From Paenibacillus curdlanolyticus YK9 (GTDB lineage Bacteria; Bacillota; Bacilli; Paenibacillales; Paenibacillaceae): 64,000 bases of DNA. The notes under the pieces are model-generated. The model made no database searches. It saw only the letters and a list, made by a program, of their open reading frames with translations, and had not been told where the DNA came from. The translations under genes were made by a program, and so were the position numbers. The stretch spans positions 186,001 to 250,000 of the forward strand of contig NZ_AEDD01000011.1 of NCBI RefSeq assembly GCF_000179615.1, written 5' to 3'. This document shows positions 39,201 to 45,898 of the stretch, in pieces (position 1 is the stretch's first letter; the number at the start of each line of letters is the position of its first letter).

Positions 39201-40411
39201 GTGATGAAAAGCAGTTGCCGCCTAGTTCTTTCTTTCAGGCAAACACGGATGATGATGAAGAGGACGAGGAAGAAAATAACGTTTATGTCGACAGGACTGA
39301 CATAAATGCTAAGAGCTTGTTGGAATGGGCAAAACCAAAGTTCCCTGATAAGTGGTTGACTTGGCATTATCGTTCTGAGTTTGAAGAGTTGATTAATTTC
39401 TCAAATTACGCTTTTTATGATCAAAGAGTTCAAATAGCACCGTCTGTAACTAAGATGAGCAGCAGCAAGCCTATTGAATTTATTAAAGTCGATGGGCTAT
39501 GGGAAAACCGTTCAAATCGAGTGGAGGCGGAAATGATAGTAGAACAAGTGATAGAGATTCTTCGAAACGATTCAAGACATCCAACACTTGGAATCATTAC
39601 GTTTAATAAACAACAAGCTGATTTGATTAATGATATCTTTGAAGAAAGAATGACCGAAAATGTAGAGTATCGAATGTTGATTGAGGAGGCGAAGACACGT
39701 AAGAACGGTGAAGAGAGTGTAGGGTTATTTATTAAAAACATTGAAAATGTACAAGGTGACGAACGAGACGTAATTCTATTCTCTGTGGGATATGCAAAGG
39801 ATACTGCGGGTAAAATGGTAAGTCAATTTGGTCCTCTCTCCAGAGACGGGGGAGAAAACCGTCTAAATGTTGCAATCTCGCGTGCGAAAAAGAAAGTATA
39901 CATTATTTGTTCATTTGAACCAAGTGAATGGATGAGAGTTGAAACGTATGCTAGAGGCGTTAAATTGTTCAAAAGATATCTGGAGTATGGGAAAGCATTA
40001 TCTGATGGCAATTACGAGCTAGCGCAGTCAATTCTCAATGGACTAGTTGATGCGACTAATGTACAGGAAAGGCAAAACAATCAATTGATGTTTGATAGTG
40101 TTTTTGAAGAGGAGGTATGCCAAGCTTTAATAGCTTGTGGTTATGAGGTGCACACACAAGTTGGCTTCTCTGGGTATCGAATTGATTTGGCAATCGTTGA
40201 TCCGGTAAGCAAAGAGAAATATTTACTTGGAGTTGAGTGCGACGGCGCTGCTTATCACTCTTCAAAAGTAGCACGTGAAAGGGATCTTTACCGGCAGCGG
40301 TTTTTAGAAAGTAAGGGGTGGAGGATTCATCGAATTTGGAGCCGGAACTGGTGGCTTTCGAGAGATAGAGAGATTCAGAAGATTGTTGCTTTAATTAAAG
40401 AAATAGCGTAG
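36242..40411 (+). CDS. SF1 (COG1112/Upf1-like) helicase with C-terminal PD-(D/E)XK-type nuclease domain
   Basis: A 1389-residue protein. The N-terminal ~300 residues resemble DUF4011-type regions. Walker A GPPGTGKS is at 317-324; after a long helical insertion (about 400-880) come Walker B VIFDEASQ (Asp963), GDEKQLPPSSFF, WHYRSEFEEL, and helicase motifs NVQGDERDVI and RLNVAISRA. The C-terminal ~110 residues (FEEEVCQAL, GYRIDLAIVDP with Asp1315, GVECDGAAYH with Glu1332) fit a Vsr-like/MTES_1575 nuclease. Similar helicase-nuclease proteins occur in defence islands. ATG 36242 follows GAGGAG. AT-rich and next to Wadjet; an antiviral role is inferred. Confidence 0.8.
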   Translation: MQDILKLYRDRLTDLTANNKSLRLTRLTNKNHFDIHTLESIENGLEVRVMEGICAQSEEILLMPQNSLEEGAILANRKLTQLKREIDLIEQETGNNPFYIGYGFLEGYLVPEFFVRCPILFYPAKLLKKYINNKPFWVLEVGEENPAFINRTFIMAIQKYIGGDISLSIQDQLEALPKSLSDVLPFLRELLRKHDVTTALELEEATITSFKNMKKENIPQVSKGFTLYPYAVMGKFQQSASTLLNDFNALLDNPPESGFLRELLEGAEEDEKAFDEISIDELNSVHPSDNYFVLDTDASQEAVVVAARNKKGLIVHGPPGTGKSQVIVNLVVDRMSKGQKVLLVCQKPAALDVVYNRLGQINLQNNVALIHDFNKNKADVYQKIASVIERSIPTTTMDYTRISNEKHALAVKLNQIASSLHEVRPFGKSLYYLYSKAKYEQAEIFEVEDLLHNITYDDLEAHLVDLRTIIELKKKYDNRNYPWSKRKSFANFSIKQHLELSNVLDRMVTEIKQAIGIKTEIHLLFEPVYYLENVHLLHELEVGIEGLKERSLHKHIVKFFNDENREYENEEQLSFIGTKYNSIFKQLSALNGLPEPVESLAYDEAVKWKEKITLFDDMNKKISRFVNSNWYSLKKEIQEHCKVQGVSFDGHSVREYRDKIESFLLFEKLRRETLETYFFADPLVENNLKHWNEWLKAKDKAIKFLHAYVQAQVAFPDWLKNPENSKALEEYHSEAFIKQVQRLIELTAITQSLHSKLRILENYLINDEIADFMKSLNKGSYDTSIYEGLQKTLDQFDSLCRLDQMKEEMGNLKKDLLERCEKKSTLEDTLDVVNNWICLIRNSFLHAWILQVEASDPHVKDVSTEIYQRNVQRYGDLLKEKRKAVPPMIDLLLANNSVQVMGQTRQKLKHESNKKRKLMPLRQVVGHFYEDLLKLVPCWLCTPEAVSAIFPMNQEMFDLVIFDEASQCPVENAVPSIYRARQLIVAGDEKQLPPSSFFQANTDDDEEDEEENNVYVDRTDINAKSLLEWAKPKFPDKWLTWHYRSEFEELINFSNYAFYDQRVQIAPSVTKMSSSKPIEFIKVDGLWENRSNRVEAEMIVEQVIEILRNDSRHPTLGIITFNKQQADLINDIFEERMTENVEYRMLIEEAKTRKNGEESVGLFIKNIENVQGDERDVILFSVGYAKDTAGKMVSQFGPLSRDGGENRLNVAISRAKKKVYIICSFEPSEWMRVETYARGVKLFKRYLEYGKALSDGNYELAQSILNGLVDATNVQERQNNQLMFDSVFEEEVCQALIACGYEVHTQVGFSGYRIDLAIVDPVSKEKYLLGVECDGAAYHSSKVARERDLYRQRFLESKGWRIHRIWSRNWWLSRDREIQKIVALIKEIA

Positions 40412-40446
40412 TTAGCATTAATGTATCGATACATGTCTAATGTCGC

Positions 40447-40675
40447 TAACGGACCGTACAGCCTCTATTACCCTGAAAATTGGGCTATTGGATCTGTAAC
40501 GGACCTCAGAGCCGCTATTGTAGTTAAATCAGCAGATATGAGCCCGTTTTAGTACAAATAACGGCTCTGGAGTCCGTTGGAATCACAATCGCCCCTATTT
40601 TCCGCCAAATAACGGCTGCGGGGTCCGTTAGCCCATGAGGGTGTAGGCAGTGGCTGTCGCTACTGAGTCCGTTAG
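40447..40675. repeat. Dispersed palindromic intergenic repeat, copy 2
   Basis: Arms CTAACGGACCGTACAGCC and TAACGGACCTCAGAGCCGC (direct), then AATAACGGCTCTGGAGTCC and AATAACGGCTGCGGGGTCC (inverted), with a further GAGTCCGTTAG at 40665-40675. Same family as copies 1 and 3. Confidence 0.75.
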
Positions 40676-40773
40676 CCGAGAGGGCAGGCATCAAAACATC
40701 AAACGCGGATAAACGCAGAACCAACATACGCGATCTCGACTTTGATTCTCCAATCGCTATCCCAAGGAATATG

Positions 40774-40803
40774 TTGACAATATTTATAAACAGATGGTAA
40801 CCT
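40774..40803 (+). promoter_or_regulatory. Weak candidate promoter upstream of the ABC importer leader
   Basis: A perfect TTGACA at 40774-40779 with TAACCT 18 bases on. The -10 match is only three of six. It would give a transcript that meets the hairpin at 40903-40948 before the importer genes. Confidence 0.3.
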
Positions 40804-40902
40804 AATGCAAATACAATAAAATCAATCGGAATAGGCGTCATTACTATTCACAATCACATATAAGATGCGATTCCGTTCGAATATCGCGTCTACCGGATCA
40901 CC

Positions 40903-40948
40903 GGAGACTTCCGCTTTCTTAGCCATTAATGCGGAGGTCTCCTTTTTT
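40903..40948 (+). terminator. Strong intrinsic terminator upstream of the ABC importer
   Basis: GGAGAC-T-TCCGC pairs with GCGGA-G-GTCTCC and is followed by TTTTTT. It lies 180 bases before the importer start and about 490 bases after the helicase, so it is either a late terminator or a leader attenuator. No known riboswitch consensus could be matched. Confidence 0.75.
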
Positions 40949-41064
40949 ATTTAATCTGCTCTTCGATGCGACGCTGTTTTATTCATGATCGAATTGTTAT
41001 ATGACCGCATAGAACTTCTCTATTATTCATACCCAGAAATGGATGATACAGTTAGATCAACCTT

Positions 41065-41091
41065 TAATTCTAACTTAACAAGTTGGAATTA
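41065..41091. promoter_or_regulatory. Long palindrome, candidate operator of the amino-acid importer
   Basis: TAATTC-T-AACTT-AAC-AAGTT-G-GAATTA: 12-base arms with one mismatch around a 3-base centre, about 38 bases before the substrate-binding protein start. A related GGAATTATTGG recurs at about 43646, ahead of the oligopeptide-transporter scraps. A dimeric repressor or activator is inferred; sulfur control (CymR-like) is only a guess. Confidence 0.5.
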
Positions 41092-41128
41092 TCGGATTAA
41101 CGAATAGCATAAATGGAGGTCTTTACAA

Positions 41129-41947
41129 ATGAAAAAGTTTACCGTAGTCGCATTCACACTCGCTCTGGCGCTTGCTCTTTCCGCATGCGGAAGCAAAAGC
41201 AAAGAAACGGCCAGCGGCGCGGAAGAAGGCGAAGCCGTCAAAAAAGTAATCGTAGGCACGGGGAATGATTTTGAGCAAGTCGCTTTTCTGGACGATAAAG
41301 GCAATCTGACCGGCTTTGACGTCGAGCTGATTCGTGAAATTGACAAAAGGCTGAAGGATTACGAGTTCGAGTTTCAATCGATGGAGTTTTCGAACATTTT
41401 GCTAAGTTTGGAAACGAAAAAGGTCGACATCGCTGCGCATCTTTTTGAGAAAAATCCGGAGCGTACCGAGAAGTTTGACTTTAACCAAGAGCCATACGCC
41501 TACTGGCGCAACAAAATTATCGTTGCGTCGGACAACACAGATCCGATCAAGTCGCTGGACGATCTGAAAGGCAAAAAGGTGCTCATCGGTCCAACGAGCG
41601 CCCAAGCGCAAATTTTGGAAAACTACAACAAGGAACACGAGGATGCGAAGATCGATATCGTCTACCAGCAGAACGATGCTAACGACGAGGTGCAGCAAAT
41701 TTCGTCGGGGCGGGTATACGCTACGCTCGGCGCTGATTTCTTGCTCCCACTCAAAGATCCGCAAGGCAAGCTCAAGACGGTTGGCGATCCGCTGAACGAA
41801 GGCAACATCCTGTATGTATTCCGCAAAAATGATCCGGAGTCCAAGAAATTGTCTGATGCGGTCGATGCGACGATCAAGGAGCTTAAGGCTGACGGCACGT
41901 TGAAAAAAATTAGCGAGCAATGGCTCAAGCAAGATTTTTCGAAATAG
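41129..41947 (+). CDS. Amino-acid ABC transporter substrate-binding lipoprotein (SBP family 3)
   Basis: A 272-residue lipoprotein: signal peptide MKKFTVVAFTLALALALSAC with the lipobox LSAC, then a family-3 binding fold (GFDVELIREIDKRL, VDIAAHLFEKNPERTEKFDF, SLDDLKGKKVLIGPTSAQ, LKADGTLKKISEQWL). Family-3 proteins bind polar amino acids, glutamine, histidine or cystine; the closest feel is to TcyJ/TcyK-type cystine binders, by eye only. GGAGG precedes ATG. Two permease genes follow. Confidence 0.85.
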   Translation: MKKFTVVAFTLALALALSACGSKSKETASGAEEGEAVKKVIVGTGNDFEQVAFLDDKGNLTGFDVELIREIDKRLKDYEFEFQSMEFSNILLSLETKKVDIAAHLFEKNPERTEKFDFNQEPYAYWRNKIIVASDNTDPIKSLDDLKGKKVLIGPTSAQAQILENYNKEHEDAKIDIVYQQNDANDEVQQISSGRVYATLGADFLLPLKDPQGKLKTVGDPLNEGNILYVFRKNDPESKKLSDAVDATIKELKADGTLKKISEQWLKQDFSK

Positions 41948-41995
41948 ATGGTCGCAAACGGCATCCGCGTTCGGCTGGGGGAGTGAAAACGGAAG

Positions 41996-42781
41996 ATGGG
42001 CCAGCATCAATTTGAAATTGTCTACGTATTCGAATATTTGTACAGATTGCTTCCGTCCTTGAAGGTTACGCTGCTAATCGTCGCAAGCTCCATCGGCATT
42101 GGGGCGCTGGTCGGGCTGCTCGTCGCGCTTCCCCAGTTGTACCGCGTGCCGATGTTGAGAAGGCTTTCGCAGCTATACGTCTCGTTTTTTCGCGGCACGC
42201 CGATTCTTATTCAGCTATTCCTGTTCTATTATGGCGTTCCCGAAGTGCTGAAGGCGGTCCAGCTTGACGTTACGCGAACGCCTGCGTTGTTTTTTGTTAT
42301 CCTTACGTACTCGCTGCATAGCGGAGCCTATATTAGCGAAGTGATTCGCGGAGCAGTTATGGCGGTGGATCGCGGACAGGCGGAGGCTGCGTATGCGGTT
42401 GGGATGAATGGCTTCCAAGCGTTCAGCCGGATCGTGCTGCCGCAAGCGATTTCGCTTTCCATCCCGGTATTCGGCAATGTTGTCATCGCCAATTTGAAGG
42501 ACACGTCGCTTGCTTTTACGCTCGGCATTTTGGATATTTCCGGAAAAGCGAAGACGATAGGCACGCTCTCCCAAAGGTTTATCGAGACATACCTTTCTCT
42601 CGCAGTGTTGTATTTTATTATCAGCTTTGCGCTGCAGAAGCTGTTTGACCGGCTTGAGAAGAGGATGCTCCGCCACGAGCCGGCAGCGGCAGGGTTAACG
42701 AGAGACGCAACCTCCAGAATATCGTTTTTCCGCAAAAATAAGGCGGCAGCCAAATGGCGCAGCAAGGAGGCGCGGCTATGA
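41996..42781 (+). CDS. Amino-acid ABC transporter permease (HisM/TcyL type)
   Basis: A 261-residue permease with five hydrophobic helices. It has the family segment FFRGTPILIQLFLFYYG (about 63-79) and the coupling-helix EAA motif RGQAEAAYAVGMNGFQAFSRIVLPQA. A basic tail ends in the ATGA overlap with the second permease. It forms a heterodimeric channel with its neighbour. No cognate ATPase gene is present in the operon. Confidence 0.85.
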   Translation: MGQHQFEIVYVFEYLYRLLPSLKVTLLIVASSIGIGALVGLLVALPQLYRVPMLRRLSQLYVSFFRGTPILIQLFLFYYGVPEVLKAVQLDVTRTPALFFVILTYSLHSGAYISEVIRGAVMAVDRGQAEAAYAVGMNGFQAFSRIVLPQAISLSIPVFGNVVIANLKDTSLAFTLGILDISGKAKTIGTLSQRFIETYLSLAVLYFIISFALQKLFDRLEKRMLRHEPAAAGLTRDATSRISFFRKNKAAAKWRSKEARL

Positions 42782-43488
42782 AGCTGGATCTTTCCTTCAT
42801 ATGGCAGGCGCTGCTCCAATTGCTGACGGCTGTTCCGACTACGATTGCCATCACTGCTGTATCCATCGTTTGCGGCCTGGTTATCGGCACAGTCGTCGCC
42901 TTGATCCGAATTAACAGCGTGCCGGTTCTGAATGCGGCTGCTGTCGCTTACGTCACCTTCATTCGCGGCACGCCGATGCTGACTCATCTGCTGCTTGTTT
43001 ATTTTGGTCTCCCATTTGTCATTGATGCCATATGCACGAATTTCGGCTGGTCGTTCCGCTCCGTGTCGATTCCGATGATCGGCTTTGCCTATATCGCGTT
43101 CTCGATCACAGCAGGCGCTTATTTGTCCGAAGTTGTGCGCTCAGGGCTGCTTGCTGTCGACAAGGGGCAGATCGAAGCTGCTTATGCGGTCGGTATGACG
43201 ACGACGCAAGCGATACGCCGAATCGTTTTTCCGCAGGCATTCGCGATTTTGCTGCCCAATTTGTCGAATGGCACGATCAGCATGCTGCACGGCTCCACGT
43301 TGGCGTTCACCGTCTCGGTCGTTGACATTAATGCCAAATCGCAAATTATTGCATCGTCCAATTGGAAGTTTTTTGAATCGTATATTGCGGCTGCGGTTAT
43401 CTATTGGGGGCTGACGTTTCTGATCGAACGCATGACTGCAATGGCGGAGAAACGAATTCAAACGTATAACCGGGGAGGCGTGGCATGA
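42778..43488 (+). CDS. Amino-acid ABC transporter permease (second subunit)
   Basis: A 236-residue permease with five helices, IRGTPMLTHLLLVYFGLP, and the EAA motif KGQIEAAYAVGMTTTQAIRRIVFPQA. It starts at ATG 42778 in an ATGA overlap with the first permease; AAGGAGG lies seven to eight bases upstream. Its stop overlaps a further ATG (43485) whose frame dies after 22 codons, so a third gene was lost here. Confidence 0.85.
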   Translation: MKLDLSFIWQALLQLLTAVPTTIAITAVSIVCGLVIGTVVALIRINSVPVLNAAAVAYVTFIRGTPMLTHLLLVYFGLPFVIDAICTNFGWSFRSVSIPMIGFAYIAFSITAGAYLSEVVRSGLLAVDKGQIEAAYAVGMTTTQAIRRIVFPQAFAILLPNLSNGTISMLHGSTLAFTVSVVDINAKSQIIASSNWKFFESYIAAAVIYWGLTFLIERMTAMAEKRIQTYNRGGVA

Positions 43489-43553
43489 AAAGCTCGTCGT
43501 CCGTTGCGTATGCGGAAGCATTCGAGGATGGCCGCTGTTCATACGATGCGTAA
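43485..43553 (+). pseudogene. Start of a lost gene after the permeases
   Basis: ATGA overlap with the permease stop and GGGGAGG seven bases upstream show a translationally coupled start, but only 22 codons (MKSSSSVAYAEAFEDG...) remain before TAA. In comparable importer operons the next gene is often the ATPase or an amidohydrolase; the fragment is too short to tell. A 14-bp direct repeat AGATTTCTTCTATT follows immediately (two copies between 43552 and 43590). Confidence 0.4.
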
Positions 43554-43671
43554 GATTTCTTCTATTCGCGAATAGATTTCTTCTATTATTCAAACGGCTG
43601 CGGTTCAGGTATGCTTTTGTTAGATAAAGTTTACTAATTTGGTAGGAATTATTGGTATTTGTAAACAAGCC

Positions 43672-43833
43672 AAATGGAAGGAAAGCAGGCGGAGGGGCAT
43701 GGCCATTCTTCTCGTCACGCATGATTTGGGCGTCGTGGCGGAAATGGCTGACGAAGTGATCGTCATGTACGCGGGGCAGGTCGTGGAGGCGGCGGACGTC
43801 GCGTTTACGCTCAAGCTCGCGCTTCATGCGAAG
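43672..43833 (+). pseudogene. Oligopeptide transporter ATPase (OppD/DppD) fragment
   Basis: About 45 residues of the nucleotide-binding domain end: [20 protein letters not shown] (H-loop His) and [15 protein letters not shown], typical of OppD/DppD. Walker A, signature and Walker B are absent. It is joined to a fragment of a binding protein in another frame. Confidence 0.7.
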
Positions 43834-43861
43834 GTCGAAACCTCGTTTAAGCTAGATCGCG

Positions 43862-44062
43862 CAAGGCGAGCAAGAAATCGACGAGGCGAAGCGGCATGCG
43901 ATCTACAATCGCCTGCAAGAGGTGCTGCACGAGGATGTGCCGACGCTGGCCGTCTATTCCGAGAAGAGGCTTCAGGTCGTTTCCAAGGATGTTCTCGTTG
44001 GCAAACCGCTGAACCTTGGCACGTTCAACAACGTCAGGGAATGGGACATCGCCGCAAAGTAA
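43862..44062 (+). pseudogene. Peptide-binding protein (SBP family 5, DppA-like) C-terminal fragment
   Basis: The frame starting at about 43862 reads [36 protein letters not shown], then [11 protein letters not shown] and stop, the usual C-terminal end of family-5 extracellular solute-binding proteins. The N-terminal four-fifths are missing. With the OppD piece this shows a deletion through an opp/dpp operon directly upstream of the LysW cluster. Confidence 0.75.
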
Positions 44063-44083
44063 GTTATAAGGGATTCAATCCGT

Positions 44084-44089
44084 TATAAT
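44084..44089 (+). promoter_or_regulatory. Possible -10 element of the LysW-cluster promoter
   Basis: A perfect TATAAT 45 bases before the carrier-protein start, flanked by GGGATT (44070-44075) and AATCCC (44104-44109) as an inverted repeat. The -35 region is poor, which would suit an activator. Confidence 0.35.
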
Positions 44090-44128
44090 AAATCATTTTT
44101 TTAAATCCCAATTGGAGGTGCAAGGAGA

Positions 44129-44302
44129 ATGGCAGAATTGAGCTGTCTCGTATGCAAGTCGGACATTGAGGTGGAGGAACAAGCAACAACAGGAGAAATC
44201 GTAGAATGCGAATCCTGCGGACAAGAGCATGAAGTACAGGTTGAAGCGAGCCTCGTCACCATTGCGCTGGCTCCAGAGATTGAAGAAACTTGGGGAGAGT
44301 AG
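44129..44302 (+). CDS. lysW: LysW-like amino-group carrier protein
   Basis: A 57-residue acidic protein with a zinc-ribbon pattern C6-x2-C9 and C27-x2-C30 and the C-terminal ETWGE, very like the EDWGE tail of LysW. In LysW systems a ligase joins the amino group of Glu or alpha-aminoadipate to the side chain of the terminal Glu, protecting it through later steps and serving as a handle for each enzyme. GGAGGTG lies eight bases before ATG. It heads an operon with ligase, kinase, reductase and hydrolase partners. A DAP-pathway organism does not need it for lysine, so a special amino acid is likely. Confidence 0.88.
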   Translation: MAELSCLVCKSDIEVEEQATTGEIVECESCGQEHEVQVEASLVTIALAPEIEETWGE

Positions 44303-45208
44303 GTGCAGCGATCCATGGAGAACAATAGCGACATCTTGTTGTGCATCACGAAGATGAGGGAAGAAGAGCAGCGTATCGTTGATCATCTCGGTCAGCTTGG
44401 CATCCGCGTCAAAGTGAATTTGGACTCCATGGAACTGCCTGTCGGGGCCTCAGACGCCCCGTCATTCGGGCTGGCGCTCATTCGGTGCCTTTCACAGAAA
44501 AACGCGTTGAGCCGTACGCAGCTGCTCGAACTTGCCGGTATCGAAACGTTGAATTCGGGCAGAGCGATTGCGATTTGCACGAATAAGATTCATCAGGCGA
44601 TTGTGTTCAACAAGCATGGCATCCCGCAGCCGAGGTATCAAGTCGCCTTCACCCCTGCGAAGCTGTTCGACGCGCTTTCGGATTTCGGGGACATATGCGT
44701 CATCAAACCTGCAACCTCTTCATGGGGGCGGGGAATCGCCAGAATGACGGGGAAGGAATGCCTGGAAGGCTGGATTGCCGCCAGGGAGTCGGTCGACCCA
44801 AGCCATCAATCGTTTCCCGTTCTCGTGCAGGAATATGTGGAAAAAGGCGATTACGACATCCGTGTCGTCATCGTCGGCCGCAAGCCGATCGTCGCTTTTC
44901 GCCGCGTGTCCGCCGAGAATTGGAAGACGAACACGCATTTGGGCGCGGAGATCGAGCCGATCGATATTAACGACGAGATCGCCGCGATATGCGCGGATTT
45001 GGTCGGTGTATTAGGAGAAGGCATTTACGGCGTGGACTTATTTTTCGATTACAAGCAGCTGCGATACGTCGTTTGCGAAGTGAATCAGAATCCGGAATTC
45101 GCGAAATCGTGGAAGGTGCATGGCGTAGATGTCGCCTATCATATCGCCGAATATGTGAAGGAGAAGATCGGCCAGAAAAGCAAGGTAAACGTCGGCGTTA
45201 ATCCTTAG
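44303..45208 (+). CDS. LysX-like ATP-grasp ligase (carrier protein amino acid ligase)
   Basis: A 301-residue RimK/LysX-family ATP-grasp enzyme: KHGIPQPRYQVAF, CVIKPATSSWGRGIARM (ATP-binding loop), VLVQEYVEKGDYDIRVVIVG, and the metal site VVCEVNQNPEF. It should couple Glu or alpha-aminoadipate to the C-terminal Glu of the LysW-like protein. Start GTG 44303 directly follows the lysW stop and has GGGGAG upstream; ATG 44315 is an alternative. Glu versus aminoadipate preference cannot be read by eye. Confidence 0.85.
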   Translation: MQRSMENNSDILLCITKMREEEQRIVDHLGQLGIRVKVNLDSMELPVGASDAPSFGLALIRCLSQKNALSRTQLLELAGIETLNSGRAIAICTNKIHQAIVFNKHGIPQPRYQVAFTPAKLFDALSDFGDICVIKPATSSWGRGIARMTGKECLEGWIAARESVDPSHQSFPVLVQEYVEKGDYDIRVVIVGRKPIVAFRRVSAENWKTNTHLGAEIEPIDINDEIAAICADLVGVLGEGIYGVDLFFDYKQLRYVVCEVNQNPEFAKSWKVHGVDVAYHIAEYVKEKIGQKSKVNVGVNP

Positions 45209-45232
45209 TATGCGGGGAGGAATAATTAAAGA

Positions 45233-45898
45233 ATGAGCGATACATTAACGAAACCGGCAGCGCCGGCGATTGAGAAGGAACATTATTTTTCCTTATCCTT
45301 CGTATTGTCGAGAGTGCTGAATTCAGGCGTCATTATGAGTATCGAGAAAAACGACCACGAATTAAAAGGGCTGGAGAAGGCAATCGCGAAACTCACGAAT
45401 ACCCGATACGTTTCTTTGTTTAACAGCTTCACAGGTGCGGTTCACGGGGCATTGTGGGGACAGGACATCGTCTACGGCTCGACGGCGCGCATCGACAATG
45501 CGAGCGAGCAAGAGCGGAAATTCGCGAACTGGCTGGGCATCCAGCTCGTAACGAATCCCCAAACGGAAGCCGCTTATTCCGCGATAGCGGTAGACGGGCA
45601 AAACCTCCATCGGCTGGACCAAGCGGTACGGGACTCCGCCGGGCAGTCCCCCGTATTCGTCCTCGATTTCACGGGACTGGGCTTCGGCCCGGTCGCCGCG
45701 ATCGCCTCGAACGACGAGCTGATCTGGAAGAAAGCGGAGCGGCTCAAAATATTCGGCGCCTTCGACCTGCAGACGATGTGGACGCAGGAGGAGAGCTCGC
45801 CGGAGCTCCAGCCAGCCGCTCAATTCAACTACAGGCTTAGCCCGCTCGTGGCGGCCTGCGTCAAGATATCGTTGTTAAGGAGGAAGCAATCCTCATGA
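45233..45898 (+). CDS. Short DegT/DnrJ-like protein lacking the PLP lysine
   Basis: A 221-residue protein related to the N-terminal part of DegT/DnrJ/EryC1 aminotransferases (LKGLEKAIAKLTNTRYVSLF, then NSFTGAVHGALWG resembles the usual sugar-aminotransferase NSGTAALHLAL segment). The later part has no S-x-x-x-K PLP site and the C-terminal domain is missing. It overlaps the full-length DegT gene by four bases (ATGA) with AAGGAGG before it. It could be a catalytically inactive partner subunit or a relic kept by coupling. GGGGAGG precedes its own ATG. Confidence 0.6.
   Translation: MSDTLTKPAAPAIEKEHYFSLSFVLSRVLNSGVIMSIEKNDHELKGLEKAIAKLTNTRYVSLFNSFTGAVHGALWGQDIVYGSTARIDNASEQERKFANWLGIQLVTNPQTEAAYSAIAVDGQNLHRLDQAVRDSAGQSPVFVLDFTGLGFGPVAAIASNDELIWKKAERLKIFGAFDLQTMWTQEESSPELQPAAQFNYRLSPLVAACVKISLLRRKQSS

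Noticed and set aside
40860-40950. A purine-riboswitch-like CTACC segment before the ABC importer
   Set aside because: The second and third stems and the loop-loop GATATGG/CCGTAAA contacts could not be found.
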